Shown piece by piece: positions 1 through 8,421 of a stretch of 64,000 nt of DNA (positions are counted from its first letter, which is position 1; the number at the start of each line of letters is the position of its first letter). The stretch covers positions 186,001-250,000 of the forward strand of contig OZ245894.1 of assembly GCA_965229635.1 (NCBI GenBank). The letters run 5' to 3'. The notes beneath the pieces are model-generated. The model was given only the letters and a program-made list of their open reading frames with translations. It searched no databases and was not told where the DNA came from. The DNA comes from BQJU01 sp965229635. Lineage in GTDB: Bacteria > Bacteroidota > Bacteroidia > Chitinophagales > Saprospiraceae. Both the position numbers and the translations under genes were made by a program.

Positions 1-107
1 CGTACCTGATACCAGCTCCCCGTTGATTTTATCACTATTCCTTTTTCCAATCAGATTATTTTTTGTCTACATAAAGGGAAAACCTGCCATAAAGTTCCCA
101 CTCCGGG

Positions 108-872
108 CTAGATTGATATCTTTTTGCCAAGGGCAGGGGTCAGCTCGTGTACCGCCTGCGTCATCTCTGCCAGCAGTCCCGGATTCTTCTCAATGGCATT
201 GCCAACAATAATGAGGTCCGCTCCGGCCTTGGCTGCGGTCTGTGCATGTTCCGCCGTACGGATACCCCCGCCCACAATGATCGGTGTGCGGACCGCCCGA
301 CTCACGGCCTCAATCATCTCCGGCTTGATGGCGTGCCGGGCCCCACTGCCCGCATCGAGGTAGATCAGCTGAAGCCCCAACATTTCTCCTGCCATTGCGG
401 TGCACTGCGCAATGTCTTTTTTATCGCGCGGAATGGGTGTCGTATTGCTCATATACGACACCGAAGTGGGCACGCCGCCATCGATCAGCATGTAGCCTGT
501 CGGTAAGATTTCGAGTCCGCTCTGCCGCAGGTACGGCGCCGCAATGACGTGCTGACCAATCAGCAATTCCGGGTTCCTACCCGAAATGAGCGACAACAGT
601 AGAATGCCATCGGCCTCCTTACTCAGCTGCAGGGCATTTCCAGGAAACAAGATCCGGGGAATTTTACACTGCCGCTTGATCACTTCCAGACAAGCATCCA
701 ATCCATCACGTAGTAGCAAGCTGCTACCCACCAGAAAATAATCAACGGAGGCTTCTACCGCCATTTCGATCAGTTGCTCCAGCCTTGGAATGGTGATTTT
801 ATCCGGGTCAACCAGCACGGCAAACTGTTTTCGCCCTTTCGTTTTTGCCTCCCTCAGAGATGATTGGATCAT
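108..872 (-). CDS. Geranylgeranylglyceryl phosphate synthase family protein
   Basis: Predicted TIM-barrel prenyltransferase of the GGGP synthase/PcrB family, 254 residues, joining a polyprenyl diphosphate to sn-glycerol-1-phosphate. Visible motifs are VLVDPDK at residues 19-25, YLDAGSGA near residue 171 and the phosphate-binding VGGGIRT near residue 199, followed by a GADLIIVGNAIE barrel end. Length and motif order fit the long, group II bacterial enzymes known from Bacteroidota; the lipid they make there is not well settled. A TATCTTTG promoter element lies upstream. The gene is divergent from the DUF554 gene. Confidence 0.9.
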   Translation of the reverse strand: MIQSSLREAKTKGRKQFAVLVDPDKITIPRLEQLIEMAVEASVDYFLVGSSLLLRDGLDACLEVIKRQCKIPRILFPGNALQLSKEADGILLLSLISGRNPELLIGQHVIAAPYLRQSGLEILPTGYMLIDGGVPTSVSYMSNTTPIPRDKKDIAQCTAMAGEMLGLQLIYLDAGSGARHAIKPEMIEAVSRAVRTPIIVGGGIRTAEHAQTAAKAGADLIIVGNAIEKNPGLLAEMTQAVHELTPALGKKISI

Positions 873-930
873 AAAATGTGTTTTGGCTTTAGAGATACAC
901 TTGGGGCAGGTGTTTTCTTATCGGTTTAAG

Positions 931-938
931 CAAAGATA
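931..938 (-). promoter_or_regulatory. -7 promoter element for the GGGP synthase gene
   Basis: TATCTTTG on the minus strand matches the Bacteroidota -7 consensus TAnnTTTG exactly, about 60 bases before the start codon. I see no convincing -33 TTG at the usual 18-20 base spacing, so the call rests on the -7 box alone. Confidence 0.45.
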
Positions 939-1000
939 AAATAATTATCAAGCACCGTGTGTCCATTTGAGAAAGCTACGATCATCCTTGCAAAATTCCC

Positions 1001-1008
1001 TACCTTTG
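1001..1008 (+). promoter_or_regulatory. -7 promoter element just before the DUF554 start codon
   Basis: TACCTTTG matches the Bacteroidota -7 consensus. The ATG at 1015 follows only six bases later, so transcription would begin at or next to the start codon, which implies a leaderless or nearly leaderless mRNA. It also argues for 1015 as the start rather than the upstream TTG at 967. Confidence 0.5.
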
Positions 1009-1014
1009 CCCGCT

Positions 1015-1734
1015 ATGAAAAACTGGCCCATCGGTACTTTTGTCAACATGCTTACCGTTGCCATTGGCAGCCTGATTGGGATGTGGCTGCAGCAGGTCTT
1101 TCCTGCCAATATCCAGGCCATCATCTTTCAGGCCATTGGCCTGGGCGTTTTGGTCATCGGTATATTGATGAGTTTGAAAATTCCGGATGGCTATTTATTG
1201 ATCTTCATCTTCAGTCTGATTTTAGGCGGCATTATTGGTGAACTGATGCATTTAAAAGCCATTTTAGAATCATTGGGCGACAGCCTGAAATCAAGTATTG
1301 GTGTCAGCGATGGGGGTTTTACCAAAGGATTGATTACCGCTTTTCTGCTCTTTTGCGTGGGCTCCATGACCATTGTGGGCGCCATTGAGGAAGGATTGCG
1401 CGGCAAGCGCGAACTCTTGTTTGTCAAATCCACCCTGGACGGCATTTCATCCATTGCCTTTGCGGCAACTTATGGCATCGGTGTGCTTTTTTCCATTATC
1501 CCACTACTACTTTTTCAGGGCAGCATCACCCTGCTGGCTCGTCAAATGGAGCATTTTTTCACCAAAAACATCATTGATACGCTAAGTGCCGTTGGCGGAG
1601 CACTGATTCTCGGCATTGGCATCAATTTATTGCAGCTGGGGCAGATCAATATTGAAAATCTTCTGCCCTCCCTCCTCGTAGTGGTCATCCTGACCTGGGC
1701 CTACGAAAAGCTCTCCTCTCACAAGATTATTTAA
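1015..1734 (+). CDS. DUF554 family membrane protein
   Basis: Integral membrane protein of the DUF554 (YdfK-like) family, about 240 residues with six or seven hydrophobic segments. The start at MKNWPIGTFVNML is chosen over a TTG 48 bases upstream because a -7 promoter box ends six bases before this ATG. Typical family features are the Gly-rich first helix (TVAIGSLIGMWL), the GGIIGELM segment and the central FCVGSMTIVGAIEEGL motif. The family is often described as putative transporters; the substrate is unknown. Confidence 0.85.
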   Translation: MKNWPIGTFVNMLTVAIGSLIGMWLQQVFPANIQAIIFQAIGLGVLVIGILMSLKIPDGYLLIFIFSLILGGIIGELMHLKAILESLGDSLKSSIGVSDGGFTKGLITAFLLFCVGSMTIVGAIEEGLRGKRELLFVKSTLDGISSIAFAATYGIGVLFSIIPLLLFQGSITLLARQMEHFFTKNIIDTLSAVGGALILGIGINLLQLGQINIENLLPSLLVVVILTWAYEKLSSHKII

Positions 1735-1748
1735 AAAAAACCAAAAAA

Positions 1749-1806
1749 AATTGATTTAAATGCAGCGAAAGCACTCTCGCGCTGATTTAGGGAGTGTAAA
1801 TCAATT
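1749..1806. terminator. Stem-loop after the DUF554 gene
   Basis: Perfect 10-bp inverted repeat AATTGATTTA (1749-1758) and TAAATCAATT (1797-1806), with a GCAGCG/CGCTG pairing possible inside it. There is no clear T-run after the stem, so it may be a terminator or only an mRNA 3-prime-end hairpin. Confidence 0.4.
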
Positions 1807-1891
1807 ATTCTTTAACCGTTATTGAGCTAATGAATGGTTATCCGTCGATGGGCCCGTTGACAGATTTCTCTCGAATGAAAAAAATACCTTT

Positions 1892-3655
1892 ATGAAAAAG
1901 CTTATCTTTCTGTTGCTGGCGCTTACGCTGACCGTTTTTTCTTGTCGAAAAGACTTTGAAGAAACCACCATCACCGAAGAACATTACAATCCACCGGTGA
2001 TCAAGGTAAATGGCAGCTTACTGGGCCGCGTAATCGACGAAAATGCCAATCCCGTATCGGGTGCCACGGTGCACCTTGGAAGCAATACCGTAACCACCGG
2101 AGAATTTGGGTTCTTTAGATTTGACGACAAAGTATTAAATGCTGCGGGAACTTTCGTAAGCGTAGAGATGCCGGGTTATTTCCAGGGGTCAGACCGCTTC
2201 TTCCCTCAGGCCAACAAACTTAATTATACCACCATTCAGCTGTTGCCCAAAACCGTGGTCGGAACCGTAAGCGGTGCTGACGGAGGTGAAGTAAGCCTCA
2301 GCAGCGGTGCCATTGTACGCCTGCCGGCTGGTGGCGTGGTGGATGCTAATGGACAAACCTATACGGGCGATGTGCAAGTATCCGCTCAGTGGCTCAATCC
2401 TAAAGCCGATCGCCTGGGTGATTTTATGCCGGGTAATCTTCAGGGAATCAGTGAATCTGGTGAAGAGATGTCAATGGCTACCTACGGTATGCTGGCGGTA
2501 GAATTGACTTCTACCAACGGTGAGCCGCTAAATATGGGCAATGACCAAAAAGCCACGCTCGAATTCCCGATTGTTAGCGAATTATCTGCTTCCGCTCCAC
2601 AGGAAATTCCACTCTGGTACTTTGATGAGGTAGCGGGATTGTGGATGGAAGAAGGCAAGGCGGTGCGTAATGGCGACACCTATGTGGGTGAAGTAGCGCA
2701 CTTCTCTTTCTGGAATTGTGATGATCCGTTTACACTTGTCAACCTGACCGGTATGCTGGTAGACAGCGATGGCAATGCCTGGGCCAATGTTGTAGTGGAA
2801 ATTACCGTAACCAGCAATGCTTCTGTAGGCTGGGGATATACTAATGTAGATGGTGTATTTGGTGGCGCAGTACCCATGGATGAAGCAATGGTCCTCGTTG
2901 TACGTGACAATTGTAATGGTATTGCATTGTCTCAGGATATCGGCCCCTTCTCCGAGGATGTAGACCTGGGCGCGATCGTTGTTGAATTGAGTGCCGCAAC
3001 CGCAGTCAACCTTACAGGTACGTTGATCGACTGTGACGGCAATCCGGTAACGAATGGTGTTGTTGAAATGACCTGGGGTAACAACTGGAATTTCTTCCTG
3101 AATGTCGAAGCGGATGGTACCTTCAGCATGAATACCAGCTTATGTGACGATCAGGACTTCAGCCTGGTGGGCATCGATTTGGGTAATCAATTCCAGAGTG
3201 AAGAAATCACCGGCACTGCACCGGCTGATCAGGACCTCGGAACGATTTCTGCCTGTGCAGAGGAATTGGATGAATATGTCAGAATTGTTTACGAAGGCAA
3301 TGAATACGAGTACCTGCTGCCTATGTCTTACAGCGATACCTCACTCACCGCCGTTGATGCCTGGTCACAGGATTCTACCTATGCGGTATCATTTACCTTT
3401 GCAGGTGATGAAGTGGGAACATTCCCCTTAGGGTTAGACAACCGTTTCTTCTATTTTGATACAGAAAACTTCCCAACCGATAACTTCTCTTGCGCCGGTT
3501 CATGTGATGTAGAATTTACCATCACTCAATATGGAGCAGTGGGCGAAAAAATCATGGGTTCTTTTGAAGGCACTGTCGACAAATACGACTTTACACAAAG
3601 TATGTATACACCCGTACCGATTTCGGGTACCTTTAAGGTAGATCGAGATCAATAG
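1892..3655 (+). CDS. Lipoprotein with carboxypeptidase-regulatory-like domains
   Basis: Predicted 587-residue lipoprotein. The N-terminus is a lipoprotein signal peptide ending in a lipobox (VFSC, Cys18). Three segments resemble CarboxypepD_reg beta-sandwich repeats: GRVIDENANPVSGATVHLG near residue 48, LTGMLVDSDGNAWANVVVE near 285 and LTGTLIDCDGNPVTNGVVE near 375. The middle resembles other Bacteroidota surface lipoproteins of unknown function. TACCTTTA runs directly into the ATG, suggesting a leaderless transcript. It is probably anchored in the outer membrane; a role in binding or scaffolding is inference only. Confidence 0.8.
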   Translation: MKKLIFLLLALTLTVFSCRKDFEETTITEEHYNPPVIKVNGSLLGRVIDENANPVSGATVHLGSNTVTTGEFGFFRFDDKVLNAAGTFVSVEMPGYFQGSDRFFPQANKLNYTTIQLLPKTVVGTVSGADGGEVSLSSGAIVRLPAGGVVDANGQTYTGDVQVSAQWLNPKADRLGDFMPGNLQGISESGEEMSMATYGMLAVELTSTNGEPLNMGNDQKATLEFPIVSELSASAPQEIPLWYFDEVAGLWMEEGKAVRNGDTYVGEVAHFSFWNCDDPFTLVNLTGMLVDSDGNAWANVVVEITVTSNASVGWGYTNVDGVFGGAVPMDEAMVLVVRDNCNGIALSQDIGPFSEDVDLGAIVVELSAATAVNLTGTLIDCDGNPVTNGVVEMTWGNNWNFFLNVEADGTFSMNTSLCDDQDFSLVGIDLGNQFQSEEITGTAPADQDLGTISACAEELDEYVRIVYEGNEYEYLLPMSYSDTSLTAVDAWSQDSTYAVSFTFAGDEVGTFPLGLDNRFFYFDTENFPTDNFSCAGSCDVEFTITQYGAVGEKIMGSFEGTVDKYDFTQSMYTPVPISGTFKVDRDQ

Positions 3656-3680
3656 TAATATAATTATATACCTATACACT

Positions 3681-3740
3681 GGACAAGGGGTTGATTCGCA
3701 ATTTTTTTCACAGCGCGTGCAGCGAATTGACCCTTTGTCC
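3681..3740 (+). terminator. Long stem-loop after the lipoprotein gene
   Basis: Arms at 3681-3699 (GGACAAGGGGTTGATTCGC) and 3722-3740 pair over 19 bases with a few wobbles. It lies 26 bases after the stop codon. There is no T-run after the right arm. It is likely the 3-prime end of the lipoprotein mRNA. Confidence 0.5.
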
Positions 3741-3797
3741 TATTTCATTGATATAACCTTCTTTGCTATAGAGAGAAGCTCTACTTTAAAATAAAGG

Positions 3798-3904
3798 TTC
3801 TTTGACAAATCTCGTGTTTGGAGTCAATCGAAAATGTAAATCGCCACTCCATATGGTCGCTTTGCGCTTCACATTTTAGTTTGACCACGAAATTTGTCAA
3901 AGAA
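3798..3904. repeat. Palindromic intergenic element, copy 1
   Basis: Terminal inverted arms of 19 bases with one mismatch (3798-3816 and 3886-3904, outer bases TTCTTTGACAAAT/ATTTGTCAAAGAA) plus an inner pair (3823-3837 with 3871-3885, 13 of 15). A related element lies at 50880-51009. No ORF inside. MITE-like or a structured leader; it lies directly upstream of the ECF sigma gene. Confidence 0.7.
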
Positions 3905-3953
3905 GGAAAATAAACTGACCAAACAGGAAATTCCTGTTTAAAAAACATCCGCT

Positions 3954-4490
3954 TTGACGGAACGCACGATCATAAAAGGTTGTCAAGACCGTGAACCTCG
4001 TTACCAGAAGGAATTGGTATACCGTTATTCGCCTATGCTGATGACAGTAGCACGCCGCTATGTCCGCGATGAAGCTTCCGCAAAAGATGTACTACAAGAC
4101 GCGCTCATCAGAATCTTTGGCGCTATTGATCGGTACAAACCGATTGGATCATTCGAAGCCTGGATGAGACGCATTGTGATTACCACTGCCCTACAGGCAC
4201 TGGATAAAAGCTGGTATCGTCGCGAATTGCCGGGGTTGGAAGAAGAGAATGATCAAGTTGTAATACCGGATGTTTATGCCCGACTGGGAGCCGAGGAGTT
4301 GATGAAATTAATTGCCGATTTGCCGGATGGCTTTCGCCAAATATTTAACCTCAACGTAGTAGAAGGTTACCGGCATACGGAAATTGCGGAGATGCTTGGG
4401 ATTACGGAAAGTACTTCACGCTCGCAATTAACAAGGGCCCGGAAGTTGCTTCAAAAACAAATTTTGCAAAGAGAAAAATTAAAGATATGA
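3954..4490 (+). CDS. RNA polymerase ECF sigma factor
   Basis: 178-residue sigma-70 family ECF factor. Region 2 spans roughly residues 20-90 (ELVYRYSPMLMTVARRYV, DVLQDALIRIF, GSFEAWMRRIV). Region 4 is near 120-170, with the helix-turn-helix YRHTEIAEMLGITESTSRSQL. The start is TTG at 3954; an in-frame stop at 3939 and the lack of an ATG force this choice. The stop codon overlaps the next ATG (ATGA at 4487-4490), so it is translationally coupled to a membrane protein likely to be its regulator. A palindromic element sits just upstream. Confidence 0.88.
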   Translation: MTERTIIKGCQDREPRYQKELVYRYSPMLMTVARRYVRDEASAKDVLQDALIRIFGAIDRYKPIGSFEAWMRRIVITTALQALDKSWYRRELPGLEEENDQVVIPDVYARLGAEELMKLIADLPDGFRQIFNLNVVEGYRHTEIAEMLGITESTSRSQLTRARKLLQKQILQREKLKI

Positions 4491-5905
4491 ACCAGCAAGA
4501 TCTGGAAAAACATATCAGGTCGCAGTTACTGGAACACGAGAGCCCGGTAGATCCGGGTGGCCTCTGGGAACAGATTGCCGATCAGATACCTAAAAAGAAG
4601 AAACGCCGCTTTTTCCTGTGGTGGGTTTTCCTGGGAGCCGCATTGTTTGTGGCCCTCGGGTGGCTTGGGTATCAAATGGCGAATAAAACCATTGATGAGC
4701 CACAAACTATGGTATCCACTACCATTCAGGCAGCAAGCGAGATGCCGGTGAATTCAGAAAACATCGTGCCTGAATCTTCAACACCAACATCAGAAATTGA
4801 AACGGCAACTGTTGCGGAAGAATCAACTGTACCTGGTAGGTCCGAAAGCACTACCCCAACTGTTATTGATAATCGTCGCTCTTCTCTGTCTTTTGCTCCG
4901 GAAAAAGCAACAAACGTTCAGACTGGCTTGTCAACAGCTGAACTGGGAAAATCTGTTGAAACATTGGTTGAGAAAACAGCGGAAACGGAAATCACAACGC
5001 CCAAAGATCAACCAACATTAGGAGCGTTATCCAACGTGGAACGGCCCTTGACTGACCGTTTTGAGTTGCCGGCATCTATAAGCGGCATTCATGCAGCCCT
5101 GTCATATCCCGAAAACTGGCCGTTGCAACTGGAAGCGCCAAAACCTTTCGATCCGGGGACCGAACTACTCCGCCGTAAAAAGAAAACCGCCCGCTGGGCC
5201 ATTGGTTTGGAAGGTGGCATTAGTCGGCCGACCCGTACATTGGAGGCAGGCGATAGCCTCCAGGATTACCGTATGCTTCGCCAGAACTCTGAGGAGGTGC
5301 TAGAGGCCATACAAGCTGGATTACAGCTGCACTATGAATTGCCATTCGGTCTTTATTTCCGTACAGGACTAAACTACAGTCGCATCAATGAAAAGTTTGA
5401 GCGGTCCTTTACCCTTACGGAAAACGACTCCATCATCGGCATACAGGAAATTTATATCGATGCTAATGGAGATTCCTCGACCGTTACCGGACCAATTCCG
5501 TTGACCAGAATTACCAGCTACAAAAAGCGGACCTATAATTCGTTGACAATGCTGGACATTCCGTTGATTGCGGGCTACCGCATCGGTGCTGAACGCTGGG
5601 CATTCCTGGTAGAGGGCGGTGCTCATTTTAATCTGAGCTTGAAATCGGAAGGTAATATTATTGCCATGGATGGAGAAACCCTCATTGATTTGGCAGCAGA
5701 GGATCAACAAGTCTTTAAAACCAGTCTGGGCCTTAATTATCACTTAGGTCTGGGTGTAGACTACAATATTACGCCGCAATTATCAGTTGGCGCAAAAGCC
5801 AGCTTCCGCTTCATTCCCAAAGATTTCACGATCGACCGCTACCATCTTGAGCAGCGTTATACGCTGATCGGAATCAATCTGGGATTGAGGTATTATCTAA
5901 ATTAG
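4487..5905 (+). CDS. Membrane-anchored protein with C-terminal outer-membrane beta-barrel domain; putative anti-sigma partner
   Basis: 472 residues. The N-terminal 40 residues are soluble and charged (WEQIADQIPKKKKRR), followed by one transmembrane helix (about 42-65). A Ser/Thr/Glu-rich linker of about 150 residues follows, then a C-terminal region of about 235 residues with alternating strands (LQLHYELPFGLYFRTGLNYS) ending in GINLGLRYYLN, typical of PorT/OmpW-like beta-barrels. The gene overlaps the ECF sigma stop by four bases. The pairing is common in Bacteroidota. A role in sequestering the sigma factor is inferred from position and topology; no zinc-finger anti-sigma motif is seen. Confidence 0.75.
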   Translation: MNQQDLEKHIRSQLLEHESPVDPGGLWEQIADQIPKKKKRRFFLWWVFLGAALFVALGWLGYQMANKTIDEPQTMVSTTIQAASEMPVNSENIVPESSTPTSEIETATVAEESTVPGRSESTTPTVIDNRRSSLSFAPEKATNVQTGLSTAELGKSVETLVEKTAETEITTPKDQPTLGALSNVERPLTDRFELPASISGIHAALSYPENWPLQLEAPKPFDPGTELLRRKKKTARWAIGLEGGISRPTRTLEAGDSLQDYRMLRQNSEEVLEAIQAGLQLHYELPFGLYFRTGLNYSRINEKFERSFTLTENDSIIGIQEIYIDANGDSSTVTGPIPLTRITSYKKRTYNSLTMLDIPLIAGYRIGAERWAFLVEGGAHFNLSLKSEGNIIAMDGETLIDLAAEDQQVFKTSLGLNYHLGLGVDYNITPQLSVGAKASFRFIPKDFTIDRYHLEQRYTLIGINLGLRYYLN

Positions 5906-5923
5906 GTAGAAGATAGAAGTTCA

Positions 5924-5956
5924 GGAGTCGGGTGTAGTTAATCCGACTCCTTTTTT
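5924..5956 (+). terminator. Rho-independent terminator after the sigma/beta-barrel operon
   Basis: GGAGTCGG (5924-5931) pairs perfectly with CCGACTCC (5943-5950) and is followed by six T residues. It lies 19 bases after the stop codon of the beta-barrel gene. Confidence 0.85.
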
Positions 5957-5968
5957 GCCCTCCATAGC

Positions 5969-7339
5969 CTATTCTCTCCAAAAGGGAATATTCGCAATCT
6001 CGCTCCACACCAGGCTATCCTGCGCCTCCGCCTCTCCGGTATAGCGCCTTTGTTTTTCAATTTTTAAGAAGTGTTTCCCCCGCGGCAGGTAAGCTACATC
6101 GATAGTGGTCCGTAAGCCTCGTTCCTCCTGGTTGGGATGTTCGTAGAGTAAGGGATCTATATTCTGGAAAAGGCTGTCATTGACATATAGGCGCTGCAAT
6201 GCTTTCAGACAAAGAAATGAAGAATCCGCTTTCTCTTTTTCATCAACCGAATGAGCATCTATCACGATGATATCACTCCGGAGTTTGGTAGACTTTGCGG
6301 GCTCAAATCCAGGACAAATAATTTTCAAAATTTTATCGTCCCAAACTGGAATATAGGGCACAAAGACCTCCATAAAACCATTGCGAACATAAGGGGATGG
6401 TAAAATTGGGCTTCGGATCACGGTGCTTTCTTCACGAGAGTCCTCATAATAATCCTTGTTGAAGGTAATGGCTTCACTTTTTTCCTCCGGGAAGTAATCG
6501 TGGGTTTCAAAGTAGGTGCTGCTGAGGAGCATAATCACTACGATGTAAGGCACCAACAAAAAGCCCATCCAGCGGCCGAAACGATTGTCTACCAAATTGT
6601 AATACAGCGGCCGGTAAATAAACGAAAGGGTGATCCAACTCATGCCCCGGTAAATCGGCGGATACCACCTGGATGCCCAGTTTTTGCGCTTAAGCCAGCC
6701 CAGGGTGATAAAATCGATGAGGTACAGCAGGCCAGCAAGGAAATAAATGAGTAGAAAGACAAGCATTAAGGCCTTTCCTACTTCATCGGGCAGTAGCCAT
6801 TTGCTAAAGGCACTGATGGCATTGACCAGTACGCCAAAAAGCAGGAGATAAATTCCAAAAGATAGAAAGACAAAAAAGGTGAGGAAGGTAAATCCAAAAA
6901 CAACGCTGCACAACTTCTCCAACCTTTCGATATACTGATCAAAGGTGCCGATGCGCTTTTCCAGTATTGCGCGAAAGCGCGGAGTATACCCCAATTTATC
7001 GTAATCAATATCACCGGAGACGTAGCGTAGGCCAAGCGTACTGATCCAAAGTCCCCGCAAAGCCACGTGCAACAGGAGGTTAATCAAGAAGAAAATCCAG
7101 CTGAACATAATAATCGCCACCGGACCTTTGAGGATAAAGTTTCGACTAATGCTGAGCGACAAATAGGTGGCTCGCCTACTCAACTCCTGTAAGGGTTCAT
7201 AGGCACCAAGGATCAAGAAAATGGCAAAGCCGGAGACGAGTAGCTCCAGCTGCCAACTTTCTTGTTGTAGGTTGTCCAGCCACTGCTGAAATTTGCTTGG
7301 GGCGGTTTGCTCAACTTCCGGTTGGTCCTTGTCTTCCAT
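5969..7339 (-). CDS. Conserved multi-pass membrane protein of unknown function
   Basis: 456 residues. After a short hydrophilic, acidic N-terminus come five to seven hydrophobic helices (LLVSGFAIFLILGAY, VAIIMFSWIFFLINLLLHV, FTFLTFFVFLSFGIYLLLF, LMLVFLLIYFLAGLLYLI and a last one near residue 265). A soluble C-terminal domain of about 170 residues follows. I do not recognise a characterised family or any catalytic motif. It is convergent with the sigma operon. The next gene upstream on the same strand is an MscS channel about 100 bases away, so a role in the cell envelope is plausible but unproven. Confidence 0.7.
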   Translation of the reverse strand: MEDKDQPEVEQTAPSKFQQWLDNLQQESWQLELLVSGFAIFLILGAYEPLQELSRRATYLSLSISRNFILKGPVAIIMFSWIFFLINLLLHVALRGLWISTLGLRYVSGDIDYDKLGYTPRFRAILEKRIGTFDQYIERLEKLCSVVFGFTFLTFFVFLSFGIYLLLFGVLVNAISAFSKWLLPDEVGKALMLVFLLIYFLAGLLYLIDFITLGWLKRKNWASRWYPPIYRGMSWITLSFIYRPLYYNLVDNRFGRWMGFLLVPYIVVIMLLSSTYFETHDYFPEEKSEAITFNKDYYEDSREESTVIRSPILPSPYVRNGFMEVFVPYIPVWDDKILKIICPGFEPAKSTKLRSDIIVIDAHSVDEKEKADSSFLCLKALQRLYVNDSLFQNIDPLLYEHPNQEERGLRTTIDVAYLPRGKHFLKIEKQRRYTGEAEAQDSLVWSEIANIPFWRE

Positions 7340-7439
7340 GGCGTAGGGTCAGGTTTGGTACCAACCTTAAAGTTATCGCAAACTTTTTTGATTTTAAAGC
7401 CAAATGAAGTATTTCAAGTAGCTACTGCATCTCTATATT

Positions 7440-8264
7440 CTACGCAGCCTCTTCTTCTTTCTTCAAGTGTACATCCATTTGTGGGAATGGAATGCCGATA
7501 TCATTTTTATCAAATTCTTTCTTGATCCGCTCAAAGAAAAGCTTGTAAGCTGGCCAGAAAAAGTCATTTTTCGCTACAAAACGCACGGCAAAATTCACGG
7601 AGCTGTCGCCGAGGCCTTTTACAAAAACATCATATCCCAGGTCGTGCTCGATGTCGGGCAGTCCCTTGACTACTTCCAGAATGATCTCTTTGGCCTTGTC
7701 AATATCGTCGTCATAGCCGATGCCTACTGTGAGGTCGTGTCGGCGCTCCCCCAGGGTGGTATAGTTTTGAATTGGCCCGCTGGTCATAGCACCATTGGGA
7801 ATAATGATGATGCGATTGTCCAGAGCATTGAGTACAGTATGAAAAATTTGTATTTCCTTGACTGTACCGGAATGGCCCTGCGCTTCGATGAAATCCCCTA
7901 CTTTGTAAAATTTAAAAATCAGCACGATTACACCACTGGCAAAATTGGCCAGGTTGCCCTGAAGCGCCAGACCAATGGCAAAGGCCAGGGCACTGAAAAT
8001 GGCAATGAAAGAAGTGACTTCCACACCAAACATACTGGCGACACTTAAGATCAGCAGGGCTTTTAAGCCAATACCAATAATGGACCCCAGAAAGCTGCGC
8101 AAGGAAACATCGATGTTCCGTTTTTCCATTGCTTTCTTGATCAGGCGCGTGAGGTAACCAATGACCCAAAAACCGATAATCAGGGTGATAATGGCGCCAA
8201 TAGCCCTTAGTGCGTAGGTGGCCAGGAAGGCCTGGATTTGTTCGAGAATAAGCTCTACATTCAT
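7440..8264 (-). CDS. MscS-family mechanosensitive channel
   Basis: 274 residues, the short three-helix form of small-conductance mechanosensitive channels that open under membrane tension to release solutes. Helices near residues 20-40 and 58-80 precede the pore helix, which is Gly/Ala-rich (ALAFAIGLALQGNLANFASGVIVLIF). The beta domain (FKVGDFIEAQGHSGTVKEIQIF, IIIPNGAM) and C-terminal alpha/beta domain end in GIPFPQMDVHLKK. A second copy lies immediately upstream on the same strand, so the pair is a tandem duplication or a small operon. Confidence 0.93.
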   Translation of the reverse strand: MNVELILEQIQAFLATYALRAIGAIITLIIGFWVIGYLTRLIKKAMEKRNIDVSLRSFLGSIIGIGLKALLILSVASMFGVEVTSFIAIFSALAFAIGLALQGNLANFASGVIVLIFKFYKVGDFIEAQGHSGTVKEIQIFHTVLNALDNRIIIIPNGAMTSGPIQNYTTLGERRHDLTVGIGYDDDIDKAKEIILEVVKGLPDIEHDLGYDVFVKGLGDSSVNFAVRFVAKNDFFWPAYKLFFERIKKEFDKNDIGIPFPQMDVHLKKEEEAA

Positions 8265-8421
8265 AAAGGTTGATTTGTGTTCACCTCTATAAACGGATGA
8301 GCGGCAAATGGTTCAGTGAAAATACGGGAATTGAGCCAACGGAGGTGTTAGAGCGTCAAATGCAGGCATTAGTAGAGAAACGAGGGACTTTAGACTTCCC
8401 CCGTTTCTTTGCACACTTATT

